Assembly: GCA_963842505.1 (NCBI GenBank)
Contig: CAWJGZ010000002.1
Location: 558,001-622,000, forward strand
Reading direction: 5' to 3'
From: PALSA-129 sp963842505
Lineage (GTDB): Bacteria; Acidobacteriota; Terriglobia; Bryobacterales; Bryobacteraceae
Length of the DNA stretch: 64,000 nucleotides
In this document: piece by piece, positions 43,485-52,799 of the stretch
Layout: every line of letters begins with the position of its first letter
Numbering within the stretch: position 1 is the first letter of the stretch
Program-made: the position numbers and the translations under genes
Notes under the pieces: model-generated
The model's database searches: none
What the model saw: the letters and a program-made list of their open reading frames with translations, nothing else
What the model was told of the DNA's origin: nothing

Positions 43485-44563
43485 AGTCACCGTACGTGAA
43501 CGACCTCCTCGAGCCGGCGAAGGAACCGGTGACCACCAGCTTTCTTGTGCGCTCGAAGGAAATCCGGCAGAAAAAAACCGGCGAGCTGTACCTTTCCTTG
43601 ATGCTCGGCGACCGCACCGGCGAATTGGACGCCAAGATGTGGGACAACGTCTCGGAGGTGATCGACACCTTCGAACGGGACGATTTCGTGAAGGTCAAGG
43701 GAATAATCCAGATCTTCCACAACCGGCCGCAGATGACCATCCACAAGCTGCGGCGCATGGACGACAGCGAAATCGATTTCAGCGACTACTTTCCTTCTTC
43801 GCAGCGCGATCCGGATGAGATGTGGGCGGAGCTTTCGGGCGTTGTGGCGGCTGTAAGCAATCCGCATCTCAAGGGGCTGTTGGAAGCCATGTTCGGCGAC
43901 GAAGACATCGCGCGGCGTTACCGCCGGGCGCCGGCCGCCAAACAGATCCACCATGCGTTTCTGGGCGGCCTGATCGAGCACGTGCTTTCACTGTGCGAAC
44001 TGGCGCGGATGGCGGCCGCGCACTATCCGAATGTCGATTACGACCTGCTGATTACCGGCGTGCTACTGCACGACATCGGCAAGATCTACGAGCTGAATTA
44101 CGAGCGCGGGTTTTCTTATTCGGACGAAGGCCAACTGCTGGGGCACATCACCATCGCGCAACGAATGGTGGAGGAGAAACTGCGCGGCCTGCCGGGATTT
44201 CCGCCGGAGTTGCGGGCGCTGGTGGAGCACATGATCCTGAGCCATCACGGGCACCTGGAATTCGGCTCGCCCAAGCTGCCGCAGTTTCCAGAGGCGCTGC
44301 TGCTGCACTACCTGGACGATATGGATTCCAAGATGGAGTGCATGCGGGCGTTGATCGAAAACGACCGGCAGGTGGAAGGCTGCTTCACCACGTACAGCCC
44401 GGTGCTGGAGAGGCCGGCCTTGAAGAAGGATCGTTTTCTGAAAGGCGAGCCTGCGCCCGAGCCGCAGTCGCGGCACAAGGAAAGCGCAGCGGCGCCGGAG
44501 AGTCCGTTTGCGGATAAATTGAAGCGGGCTTTGCAGCCTGCCGCCAACGGCCAGGAGAGTTGA
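43481..44563 (+). CDS. yhaM: YhaM-type 3'-5' exoribonuclease (OB fold plus HD)
   Basis: 360 residues. An N-terminal OB fold (TTSFLVRSKEIRQKKTGELY, DRTGELDAKMWDN, DDFVKVKGIIQIFHNRPQM) precedes an HD metal-dependent phosphohydrolase domain: His167 in GGLIEHVLSLCELA, His-Asp 197-198 in GVLLHDIGKIYEL. The order matches Bacillus YhaM. The C-terminal 60 residues are unstructured (Pro/Lys/Ala). It should degrade single-stranded RNA or DNA from the 3' end. Overlaps the surA-like gene by four bases and the BlaI-like gene by one codon. Confidence 0.85.
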   Translation: MKSPYVNDLLEPAKEPVTTSFLVRSKEIRQKKTGELYLSLMLGDRTGELDAKMWDNVSEVIDTFERDDFVKVKGIIQIFHNRPQMTIHKLRRMDDSEIDFSDYFPSSQRDPDEMWAELSGVVAAVSNPHLKGLLEAMFGDEDIARRYRRAPAAKQIHHAFLGGLIEHVLSLCELARMAAAHYPNVDYDLLITGVLLHDIGKIYELNYERGFSYSDEGQLLGHITIAQRMVEEKLRGLPGFPPELRALVEHMILSHHGHLEFGSPKLPQFPEALLLHYLDDMDSKMECMRALIENDRQVEGCFTTYSPVLERPALKKDRFLKGEPAPEPQSRHKESAAAPESPFADKLKRALQPAANGQES

Positions 44564-44943
44564 TGCCGCGCCATGCCCGCGAGGTCCCGCCGCCGCTCGA
44601 ACTGATGTGCCTGCGGGCGCTGTGGTCGCTCGGGGAAGGCAACGTGAAGGCCGTGCAGCAGGCGGTGGCGCAAACGCGCCCGCTGGCTTACACCACGATC
44701 ATGACGGTGCTCGACCGGCTGGTGCGCAAAGGGTTGCTGGCGCGCCGCAAAGCGGGCCGCTCTTTTGTGTACGCGCCGCAATCGTCGCGAGACAGCATGC
44801 GGCGGGCGGCGGTGCGTGAACTGCTGGAAGGCTACTTCGACGGCTCGGAAGAGGAGTTGATCCGCTTCTTGCGGGGAGGCGACGGGCAGCCGGCAACTAC
44901 GCGGCGCGATTCCAGCGAGCGGATCGATACGGTGTTGCTGTAG
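44563..44943 (+). CDS. BlaI/MecI-family transcriptional repressor
   Basis: 126 residues with the winged-helix domain of BlaI/CopY/MecI: LELMCLRALWSLGEGNVKAV, YTTIMTVLDRLVRKGLLARR and KAGRSFVYAP. The last part is a dimerisation/tail region. Start ATG 44563, which overlaps the YhaM stop (TGATG), with GGAG six bases before. BlaI is normally cleaved by a BlaR1-type sensor peptidase encoded next door; none is present here, so regulation must differ. Its target genes are unknown. The gene is coupled to a nuclease gene, which is unusual. Confidence 0.88.
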   Translation: MPRHAREVPPPLELMCLRALWSLGEGNVKAVQQAVAQTRPLAYTTIMTVLDRLVRKGLLARRKAGRSFVYAPQSSRDSMRRAAVRELLEGYFDGSEEELIRFLRGGDGQPATTRRDSSERIDTVLL

Positions 44944-45128
44944 CACGGCGAGCCGCGACCGTGAGGCAGCGGCCCTTGGCCCGATCCTCGGTAATTTAAC
45001 TAGTCTCCGATCAGACACAGGCGTTGGCTGGCGAACACGATGACGACATCGCCCGCCGCGGGAAACGTAGACTTTTCCGCGCGGCCCTCCACATGCAAGA
45101 ACCCTTGCCGCCAAGGAGGACTGCCCGC

Positions 45129-47191
45129 ATGTGTAACTGGACGCGCAGTTCCGTCGCCTATACCGGCATGCATCGCGTGCCGCTGCTTCTGGTTTTTTCT
45201 GTAGCGGCCCTGGCGCAGCCGTCGCGGCAGGACCCATTGGACACGGCAATCCAGGCGGTCTGGAAGGCGAACGCCGACGGCCGATTCCAAGACGCCGTGG
45301 CGAATCGGGAACAGGCGCGAACCCTGCTGCAGCGCAAGCCGGCGGACTCGCCGGAATTCGCCAACTGGGCGGAGCAAGTCGCGTGGATCTATCAGAGCTC
45401 GGGTTTGAACGCCCAGTCTCGCGCAGTTCTGCGGGATGCACTTGCCCGCAGCGGCCCGCTGGGAGAATCGCATCCTTCCCACATCGCCATGCTGAGTGCC
45501 TTGGGCGAATCCTGGCGGCAAGATGGAAATTTGTTGAAGGCTGTAGGATATCTGGAACAAGCGGCTACGGCGCAGGCAGCCGCGCTAGATGCCGCGCCGG
45601 CGCTCTCAGCCGGTTCGATCGTGGCGCTGAGCAACGGCCCGTCGTTCGGCCGCTATGCCGGCGGGGGTAATCTCGGAAATGCCATCTACGCTTACACCCG
45701 CCTGGCCGATCTCTATCAGCAACTCGGCCGGCCAGATGCGGTAGCTGCCACCACGGCGAAAATCCGCACGCTGGCCTCAAACGACCAAACGGCGCTGGCG
45801 CAATTCTGTGAGCAGCACGGGCAGCTTGAGGAAGCCCTCGCGATTTACAAGAAGCTAGCTGAACAAGCCGCGGATCCGCAGGCCAAAGCATACGCCTGGC
45901 AAGCGGTAGCCAGCGTTGACGCACGCCGGCAGCACTACACAGACGCCATCAGCGACATCCAGCAGGCTATCGCGGCCGCCGAATCGTCGGGCAATCCCGG
46001 TGCCGCCAACCAGACGCTATGGATGAAGCAGGCTCTGGCCGGCTACATGCGGAGTGCTGGCGAGCTGGATCTGGCCGACCAGGTCTATCAGCAACTCCTG
46101 CAGCAGAGCGGGGGTGGGCCCAAGAAGCCCAGATGCTGGAAGCCTATGCGTTATTCCTCGCGGACACGAAGCGTGGCGCGCAAGGCGAAAGCTTGCTGAA
46201 AGATTATCTGGCGAGTGGGTCATACCTGGACCCCCAGCAACAGGCTAACGTTTTCTACAACCTTGCCAACGTCGCGCAAATGATGGGAAACCCCAAGAGC
46301 GCTGACGAATATCGGAAGGCTGCCCAAGCCGCCCAGCCGCAAGCAACTCCCGTGGGACCAACTCGATTCGCGGAGGAGTTGCAGAAGCTCCAGATCGCGA
46401 TCGGCGAAAACCGCGTGGAGGACGCCTACGGTCTGGCTCTCGATGCCATCGATTCCGCCACGTCGGCAGGGGAAGGGCAGCAGATCGGGTGGCAGGTGCT
46501 CAACCTTGCGAATCAATTGGTCATCAAGAGAGAACCGGCCAAAGCCCAACCCCTTTTCGATCGCCTGATGTCGCGGGCGCAAGACTGGTCGGTTGAAAGC
46601 ATGCAGCCGCTCATCGTGGCCACACGGAACTACATCCAATTTCTGATGTACCAACCGGACCGCCTGGGTGAAGTGCCCGCGGCCATCGAACAATACCGCA
46701 AGATCCTGACGGATGCCAATGGTTCCGATAGCGGCAGTCTGGCCGAACCGTTGCGGCTCGAACTCGGGTTTGAGCAGTCCTACTCGCAATGGCAGAATGC
46801 GGACGCTACGGCGCGCGATCTGCTGGAATTGCAGGAGTCGCTCAGCGGCAATACCAGCGCGCCTTACTTGAACGATCTCCAGGCCGCGGCGCGTATGTAT
46901 CAGGCGGCCGGCGATCCCGCCCGTGCCCTGCCCCTATTCCGCAAGGCGATCACCCTTGCCGATCTGCAGGCTACGCCGGACGACCGGCGTCCGGCGCAGG
47001 CTCGCATGGAAGCGGCTCTGGCGCTGGTAGGCGCCGCCCAGTTCGACGAGGCAGAGAAGCTGGGTGAGGAAGCTGTGACGCTGGGACAGTCGCTGCATGC
47101 ACTGGAACCCCAGTTGGTGTCGCAATTGGAGCAGATTCGCCGCATGAAGCAGGCCGCGCTCACCGCCAGCGGGCGCCGCATCGATCAATAA
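45129..47191 (+). pseudogene. Secreted TPR-repeat protein with a frameshift in a G-run
   Basis: Two frames join end to end. The first starts at ATG 45129 (AAGGAGG nine bases upstream, then signal peptide with HRVPLLLVFSVAALA) and carries TPR-like helices up to DQVYQQLLQQSGG. The second continues with AQEAQMLEAYALFLADTKRG and runs to the stop at 47191 (GRRIDQ). The break lies in the run of five Gs at 46110-46114. Combined length is about 686 residues, nearly all helical repeats, with EEALAIYKKLAEQA and PLFRKAITLADLQ as clear TPR units. Whether the gene is dead or the run is a sequencing error or a slippage site cannot be told here. Probably a periplasmic scaffold. Confidence 0.75.
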
Positions 47192-47282
47192 CAGGCTCCG
47201 CGTTGCTCGCCAGAGCGCTGACCAGAGGTCGCGCGCGGACGAGGGCGTCCGCCCTCCTTTGCCGGGCGCGATAATAAGAACG

Positions 47283-48383
47283 ATGCAAGACATTTTGCCG
47301 GTAGTCTGTTTTATCGCCGGGTTCGCGCTGGCGTGGGTGGTGCTGCGAACGCGAAGGCGGGAAACGGAAGCGGCGCTGCTCAATGTGGCACGGTCGGCCA
47401 TGGCACAGACTCAGGATGCGGCGCGCGGGGATCTGGAATTGCGCCAGCAGGCCATCGCCGAGCTGGTGAATCCGGTGCGAGCGTCGCTCGATAAAGTGGA
47501 TTCTAAAATCCAAGAGTTGGAAACGAGCCGCGCGGGCGCGTACGCGGCGCTGCATGAGCAAGTACGCGGCCTCGTCGAAACGCAGCAGCAACTGCGCACC
47601 GAGACGGGCAAGCTGGTGACGGCATTGCGCACTCCCAGCGCGCGCGGCCGATGGGGCGAGATCCAGTTGAAGCGCGTGGTGGAAATGGCGGGCATGCTGG
47701 ACCACTGCGATTTCGTCACGCAGACCACCGTCACGGGTGAAGACGGCCGGCTGCGGCCGGATCTGTTGGTGAAGCTGCCGGCGGGCAAGACCATTGTGGT
47801 TGACGCCAAGACGCCACTCGACGGCTACCTGGCGGCGATCGATGCCACCGACGAAACCACACGCAAGGCGCGGCTGGCCGACCACGCGCGGCAAGTGCGC
47901 GCGCACCTGATGTCCCTAGGCCGGAAGTCGTACTGGGAACAATTCGACCACGCGCCGGAATTCGCCGTGCTGTTTCTGCCCGGTGAATGTTTTTTCAGCG
48001 CGGCGTTGGAGAGCGATCCTTCGCTGATTGAATTCGGCGTCGGCCAAAACATCATTCTGGCGACGCCCACCACGCTGATTGCGCTGTTGCGCGCTGTGGC
48101 CTACGGCTGGCGGCAGGAGAACCTGGCCGAGAACGCGGCGGAGATCAGCGCGCTGGGAAAAGATCTGTTCAAGCGGCTGTCGGACATGGGCGAGCACTTC
48201 AACCGAGTGGGGAAGAGCTTGAAAAACGCGGTGGAAGCATACAACGGAGCGGTGGGGTCGCTGGAGAGCCGCGTGCTGGTGACGGCGCGCAAGTTCGCCG
48301 ATTTGAAAACGTCGCCGATGGGAGTGGAAATCGCGCCGCTCGAGCCGGTGGAGACGAGTGTAAGGGTGGTGGGGGAAGAGTAG
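47283..48383 (+). CDS. rmuC: RmuC-family DNA recombination protein
   Basis: 366 residues from ATG 47283. An N-terminal membrane helix (ILPVVCFIAGFALAWVVL), a coiled coil (ARGDLELRQQAIAELVNPVR, SLDKVDSKIQELET), then the RmuC nuclease-like core: ARGRWGEIQLKRVVEMAGML, RLRPDLLVKLPAGKTIVVDA, KTPLDGYLAAIDA, FAVLFLPGECFFSAAL. The Asp and Asp-x-Lys of the restriction-endonuclease-like site are within DAKTPLDG. RmuC limits inverted-repeat rearrangement in E. coli. Stand-alone gene. Confidence 0.92.
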   Translation: MQDILPVVCFIAGFALAWVVLRTRRRETEAALLNVARSAMAQTQDAARGDLELRQQAIAELVNPVRASLDKVDSKIQELETSRAGAYAALHEQVRGLVETQQQLRTETGKLVTALRTPSARGRWGEIQLKRVVEMAGMLDHCDFVTQTTVTGEDGRLRPDLLVKLPAGKTIVVDAKTPLDGYLAAIDATDETTRKARLADHARQVRAHLMSLGRKSYWEQFDHAPEFAVLFLPGECFFSAALESDPSLIEFGVGQNIILATPTTLIALLRAVAYGWRQENLAENAAEISALGKDLFKRLSDMGEHFNRVGKSLKNAVEAYNGAVGSLESRVLVTARKFADLKTSPMGVEIAPLEPVETSVRVVGEE

Positions 48384-48433
48384 GCCGACCCACTTTCCGA
48401 TCAGCTCACGGTGCGGCCACAACATGTCTTACT

Positions 48434-50146
48434 TTATTTCGGCCGCGCGTCGCGCAGGATGGCCGCCCAGGGCGCGTAGCCGCGCGAGGCCGAATAGGCG
48501 TCTTCTTCGATCGCAAAGGCAATGTCGATGCGGGCGCCAGGCGAGAATTCGGCGGCACGGTGGGCGAAATTCCAGGCTTTGAGCATGAGCGTGCGGCCGT
48601 CGCCGCGAACCGTGATGCGCAGATGCTTCTCCTTCATTACGACCGGCGGAGCCGCGACTTCTACATCCAGCGCGGCAAATAGCGGCGGCGGATTGCCGTG
48701 GCCGAAGGGCGCCAGGGCGAAGAGTTCTTCGGTGACGGGATCGGTGATTTCGCTCAGGTCGAGAGTGGCGTCGATGTCCAGGGTCGGCTGGAAATCCTCG
48801 GGGCGCAGACCGGCGGCGGCGCAGGCGTTGAAACGAGCGCGGAACTCGTCGACCCGCGCGGCTTCCAGCGTGACACCGGCGGCAAACTCGTGACCGCCGA
48901 ATTTCACGAAGAGATCGCGCATGGATTCGAGCGCGTCGAGCAAGTGGAAGGCCGGGATGCTGCGGCCGGATCCCTGCGCCAGGCCATCGCCGGCATTGCG
49001 GCCGAGCACAAAAACGGGGCGGTGAAAGCGCTCGATGAGGCGGCTGGCCACAATCCCGAGGACGCCGCGGTGCCACTCTTCCGAGTAGTAAACCAGGGCG
49101 GACGTGGAGGCGTCCATAGGCAATTTCTCGCAGGCTTCGAGGATGGCGGCCTCCACCTGGCGGCGCTCGGCGTTCTGCTCGTGGAGTTGTTGGGCTAGCG
49201 CGCGGGCGCGCTCCCGATCGTTGGTGAGGAAAAGATCGATGACGGACTGCGCGGTGTCCATGCGTCCCGCCGCATTGATGCGCGGCGCAATCTGAAAGGC
49301 CACCTGGCGGGCGTTGGGCGCGGCGTTGGCAGTGAACCCGGCGACATCGAGCAGCGCGCGGAGGCCCATGTTGCGGACGTCGCTCAGGCCCTCCAGGCCG
49401 TGCTTCACCATCACGCGGTTCTCACCCGTGAGCGGGACGATATCGGCCACGGTGGCGATGGCGACCAGCTTCAGTAACGACTTGGCGATCTTCCGCACCC
49501 TCGGTGCGGGCCAGCCCATTGCGGTGAGTAGCGCCTGAGCGAGCTTGAATGCCACCCCGGCGCCGCAGAGGTTCTTTTCGGGATAGGAGCAGTCGAGACG
49601 ATTGGGGTTGACCACGGCAAAGGCGGGAGGCAGATCGGCGTCGGGCAGGTGATGGTCAGTAACGATGACGTCGATGCAAAGTTCCGCGGCGCGGCGCACC
49701 ACTTCGGCGGCGCGGATGCCGGTATCGACGCTGACGATGACGGTGACGCCCTGGGCGGCAGCGGCTTCGACGACTTCCGGCCGCATGCCGTAGCCCTCAT
49801 TCAGCCGGTGGGGAACGTAGGAGCGCACGTCGCCGCCGGCAAGCCGGATGGAGGTAATGAGAAGGACGACGGACATGGTGCCATCGACATCGTAGTCGCC
49901 GTAGATGAGAATTTTCTCGTGAGCATGAATCGCCCGCTCCAGACGCGCGACAGCTTCGGGCATGTCGCGCAGAGATAGCGGGTCGTGGAGCTGGTCGAGC
50001 GAAGGATGGAGAAAGCGGCGGGCGTCATCGGGAGAAGCAAGGGAGCGGCGCACCAGCACTCGGGCGGCGGCGGACGAAATGCCGAGAGCGGCTGCCAGGG
50101 AACCGGCCGCCTGCGGATCGGGAGTAGGAAGCAGCCAGCGAGCCAC
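48434..50146 (-). CDS. recJ: Single-stranded-DNA-specific exonuclease RecJ
   Basis: 570 residues from GTG 50146. DHH-family motifs: YGDYDVDGTMSVVLL (Asp84, Asp86, Asp88), VTDHHLPDADLP (164-166), plus later VKFGGHEFAAGVTLE (a DHHA1 motif with GGHxxAAG) and an OB-like end. The intact aspartates and histidines indicate an active 5'-3' single-strand exonuclease for recombination and mismatch repair. It starts one base after the stop of the small upstream gene (50147-50641), so the two are probably co-transcribed. Confidence 0.95.
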   Translation of the reverse strand: MARWLLPTPDPQAAGSLAAALGISSAAARVLVRRSLASPDDARRFLHPSLDQLHDPLSLRDMPEAVARLERAIHAHEKILIYGDYDVDGTMSVVLLITSIRLAGGDVRSYVPHRLNEGYGMRPEVVEAAAAQGVTVIVSVDTGIRAAEVVRRAAELCIDVIVTDHHLPDADLPPAFAVVNPNRLDCSYPEKNLCGAGVAFKLAQALLTAMGWPAPRVRKIAKSLLKLVAIATVADIVPLTGENRVMVKHGLEGLSDVRNMGLRALLDVAGFTANAAPNARQVAFQIAPRINAAGRMDTAQSVIDLFLTNDRERARALAQQLHEQNAERRQVEAAILEACEKLPMDASTSALVYYSEEWHRGVLGIVASRLIERFHRPVFVLGRNAGDGLAQGSGRSIPAFHLLDALESMRDLFVKFGGHEFAAGVTLEAARVDEFRARFNACAAAGLRPEDFQPTLDIDATLDLSEITDPVTEELFALAPFGHGNPPPLFAALDVEVAAPPVVMKEKHLRITVRGDGRTLMLKAWNFAHRAAEFSPGARIDIAFAIEEDAYSASRGYAPWAAILRDARPK

Positions 50147-50641
50147 TTAGTTCTTAGAAAAATAGCCGCCGAGCGGTTCGTCGGGATCCTCGCCATCGTC
50201 ATCGGAGAAGCGGGACATGATCTCGTCTTCGAGATTGAGGAAGTCCTCGTACCAATCAGGCTGCAGCTCGAAGACGTAGAAGCGGGAGTTGTGATCGAAG
50301 GCCAGCTCCAGCGAGCAAGTCACGCCATCGTAAACGCGGAAATCACGCAGGCGGGATTCGTATTCGCGCTGCTCTTCACGCGTGAGGTCGATTTCGTCGA
50401 GGCGCGCCGCGAGGTCGTCCAGATCCGAAGTTCCGAATTCGCGCGAAGCAAAAACGATCAACTGGGCGCCGACGGTGCGGGCGGTTTCGAGAAACTTGCG
50501 GTAATCGGGCTGGTGTTCCACGTCCCAGAGCACCATGGTGGGATCTTCCAGCCCGCCGGCATGGCCGTGGAAGACGGTCAAGCCGGACGATTCGAGATAC
50601 TCCAGGATCTCGCGTTTGAGAGTGTTGAGATTCAAATCCAC
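50147..50641 (-). CDS. Conserved hypothetical acidic protein upstream of recJ
   Basis: 164 residues from GTG 50641, with GAGG upstream. It is rich in Asp/Glu (LNLEDEIMSRFSDDDGEDPD) with MVLWDVEHQPDYRKFLETAR, LIVFASREFGTSDLDDLAAR and FYVFELQPDWYEDFLN. No signal or membrane segment. The fold is probably alpha/beta. Its place between the microcompartment genes and recJ suggests a shared minus-strand transcript, but nothing shows its function. Acidobacteria appear to keep such a gene beside recJ, as I recall; this could not be checked. Confidence 0.65.
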   Translation of the reverse strand: MDLNLNTLKREILEYLESSGLTVFHGHAGGLEDPTMVLWDVEHQPDYRKFLETARTVGAQLIVFASREFGTSDLDDLAARLDEIDLTREEQREYESRLRDFRVYDGVTCSLELAFDHNSRFYVFELQPDWYEDFLNLEDEIMSRFSDDDGEDPDEPLGGYFSKN

Positions 50642-50653
50642 GTTGTCGATGCC

Positions 50654-50851
50654 TCAGGCCTTCGCCAGCACCAGAATATCAGAGGTGGCGGCCAGGTCAC
50701 GGGCGGACGGGGTGACAATCGTCTTCGGCCCGATATAGATTTTACGTTTCTCGCGGATGGCGTCACGCACGTCCTCTTCACAGACGACTTTGACCGGCTG
50801 CGGCGGCGGAGCGGACGGCGGCGCCGCATCAATGGGGCATTCCGTAGTCAG
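50654..50851 (-). other. In-frame coding extension after the aldehyde dehydrogenase stop
   Basis: Directly after the UGA of the aldehyde dehydrogenase (50852-50854), the same frame stays open for 65 codons and reads as protein: ECPIDAAPPSAPPPQPVKVV, then CEEDVRDAIREKRKIYIGPK, TIVTPSARDLAATSDILVLA and a UGA at 50654. No usable start codon lies inside its first part. The TPSARD core recalls the TP(A/S)AR(D/E) motif at the N-terminus of EutT-type microcompartment proteins. So it is either a C-terminal domain reached by readthrough (the stop context is UGA-C), a domain cut off by a mutation or error, or a separate gene with a rare start. Confidence 0.6.
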
Positions 50852-52477
50852 TCAGCCGGGCGTGGCGTTGGTGCGGTGGGCCAGGAAGCGGTCGACGACA
50901 TCGGCGGCTGCATCCGACACTACCGGGCGCGCGGGCGCGCCGTGGCTGGTCTCGCAGGCGCAGGTTGGTCCGCCCTGGATGGTGGCTGCCGGCTGAACGG
51001 AAGCTCCGCGGGAAGCCAGATAACGCTCGACGGCGGCGACCACCGCGCTGCGGTCGATGGGCAGAGCGGCGGCGGAGTTGTCGGGCGCGGCGTTGTAATC
51101 AAGCGGCATTTCGAAGGCCTCTTCGGGTTTGCGAACCACGTAGGCCAGGCGCTTGATGTTGATGAGGTGTTGCGGGCCCACGTTGTCGGAAGTGATGTTG
51201 CCGGCGGCGGCGCCGCAACCGAGCGTCATGGAGGGAAAGACGTTGGTGGTGATGCCGGTAGATCCCTGCGGCGCGGGTGTGTTGACCAGCACGCGCATTG
51301 CCGGCATGCGCAGCGCGTATTCGCGGATGCGGGCGTCGTTCTTGGAATAGATGACGGCGGTATGGCCCATGCCGCCGAATTTCAGCAGCGCGTAGCAAGC
51401 GTCCGCCGCGGTGTTGAAATCGGGCGTGAAGTAGAGCGAGAGCACCGGCGAGAGCTTTTCCGCGGAGAGCGGATGTTGCTTCCCGACGCCAGCCACTTCA
51501 GCGCAGATGATGGAAGTGTCGGGCGGTACTTCAAAACCGGCCATTTGGGCGATCTTGGTGGGCGCCTGTCCGACGCACTGCGGGTTCACGGTCCAGTTCG
51601 GCATGATGAGCAGTTTGCCGAGGGCGTCGCGCTGCGCATCGGTTGCGATGTAGGCTTTCTGCGCTTTGAGCAGGGCGAGAATGCGGTCGCGAAGTGAGGC
51701 TTCGGCGACGAGGGCCTGTTCGCTGGAGCAGACGGTGCCGTAATCGAAAGACTTGCCGGCGACGATTTTGGCGATGGCGTCCTCAAGGTCGGCCGAAGTA
51801 TCTACCAGCACAGGGGCGTTGCCGGGGCCGACGCCGAAGGCTGGCTTGCCGCTGGAATATGCCGCTTTGACCATGCCCGCGCCGCCGGTGGAAAGAATCA
51901 CACTGGTGCGTTCGTGGTGCATGAGCGCGTTGGTGCCTTCGAGGGTGGCGTGATCGACGCACTGGATGATGTCTTCGGGCGCGCCGGCTTCGACGGCAGC
52001 TTTGTAGAGGATGGCGGCGGTGGCGCAGGTGCATCTATGGGCGCGCGGATGCGGGCTGATCACGATGGCATTGCCGGACTTGAGTGAGATGAGCACCTTA
52101 TAGATGGCGGTAGACGTGGGGTTGGTGGTGGGCAGGATGGCCGCCACGATGCCCACGGGCGTGCCGATCTCGACGATTTTTTCTTCGGGGATCTCGCGGA
52201 TGATGCCGACGGTTTTCATGCCGCGCATGCGCCGCGGCAGCCAATCGGAGGTGAGCAGATTTTTGATGTACTTGTCTTTGGCATTGCCGTAGCCGGTTTC
52301 TTCCACGGCCATGTCGGCGAGGTTCTTGGCGTTGGCGCGCGCAGCGGCAGCCATGCGTTCGACAATCGCATCCACCTGTTCCTGGGAGAACGTGCGGTAC
52401 TTCTGCCAAGCTGCAAATGCCTTCTCGACCTTGGTGCGGACCTCCTGGATCGAGATAAGGTCTTTGTCCGCGAGCAT
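50852..52477 (-). CDS. Acylating aldehyde dehydrogenase of a microcompartment (EutE/PduP-like)
   Basis: 541 residues of the CoA-acylating aldehyde dehydrogenase family. The catalytic cysteine is Cys250 in FDYGTVCSSEQALV; CoA/NAD-binding landmarks are VAAILPTTNPTSTAIYKVLI and FGVGPGNAPVLVDTS. It would turn an aldehyde into acyl-CoA inside a shell. From about 465 the protein continues beyond the fold with a helix (IDRSAVVAAVERYLASRG), a linker and another helix (AADVVDRFLAHRTN), similar to C-terminal encapsulation peptides of BMC enzymes. It starts six bases after the shell-protein gene. Neither a PduL acyltransferase nor an aldolase lies near, so the aldehyde source is unknown. Confidence 0.88.
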   Translation of the reverse strand: MLADKDLISIQEVRTKVEKAFAAWQKYRTFSQEQVDAIVERMAAAARANAKNLADMAVEETGYGNAKDKYIKNLLTSDWLPRRMRGMKTVGIIREIPEEKIVEIGTPVGIVAAILPTTNPTSTAIYKVLISLKSGNAIVISPHPRAHRCTCATAAILYKAAVEAGAPEDIIQCVDHATLEGTNALMHHERTSVILSTGGAGMVKAAYSSGKPAFGVGPGNAPVLVDTSADLEDAIAKIVAGKSFDYGTVCSSEQALVAEASLRDRILALLKAQKAYIATDAQRDALGKLLIMPNWTVNPQCVGQAPTKIAQMAGFEVPPDTSIICAEVAGVGKQHPLSAEKLSPVLSLYFTPDFNTAADACYALLKFGGMGHTAVIYSKNDARIREYALRMPAMRVLVNTPAPQGSTGITTNVFPSMTLGCGAAAGNITSDNVGPQHLINIKRLAYVVRKPEEAFEMPLDYNAAPDNSAAALPIDRSAVVAAVERYLASRGASVQPAATIQGGPTCACETSHGAPARPVVSDAAADVVDRFLAHRTNATPG

Positions 52478-52483
52478 CGGACG

Positions 52484-52768
52484 TTACTTCTTGAGGCCGC
52501 CGGTGGGCAGGACCTTTTCGACCTCGTCGTGAGGGCGTGGGATGACGTGGACGCTGACCAACTCGCCAACGCGCCGGGCTGCGGCCGCACCCGCGTCTGT
52601 AGCGGCTTTGACCGCACCGACATCGCCGCGGACGGTGATACAAACCAGACCGGCGCCGACGAATTCCTTGCCGGTCAGGATCACGTTGGCGGTCTTGACC
52701 ATGGCGTCGGCGGCTTCGATAGCGCCTACCAGTCCTTTTGTTTCAATCAGGCCAAGGGCCTCCATCAT
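52484..52768 (-). CDS. Bacterial microcompartment hexameric shell protein (BMC-H)
   Basis: 94 residues of the PduA/EutM/CcmK type: ALGLIETKGLVGAIEAADAM, VKTANVILTGKEFVGAGLVC, ITVRGDVGAVKAATDAGAAA and GELVSVHVIPRPH cover the single BMC fold in the standard order. It forms the hexamer tiles of a protein shell. GGAGG lies seven bases before ATG 52768. This is the only shell gene in the window; a BMC-P pentamer for the vertices must be elsewhere or absent. It is the first gene of a pair with the aldehyde dehydrogenase. Confidence 0.93.
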   Translation of the reverse strand: MMEALGLIETKGLVGAIEAADAMVKTANVILTGKEFVGAGLVCITVRGDVGAVKAATDAGAAAARRVGELVSVHVIPRPHDEVEKVLPTGGLKK

Positions 52769-52799
52769 TTGTCCTCCAGTGTTGCGATGAAATCATTAC

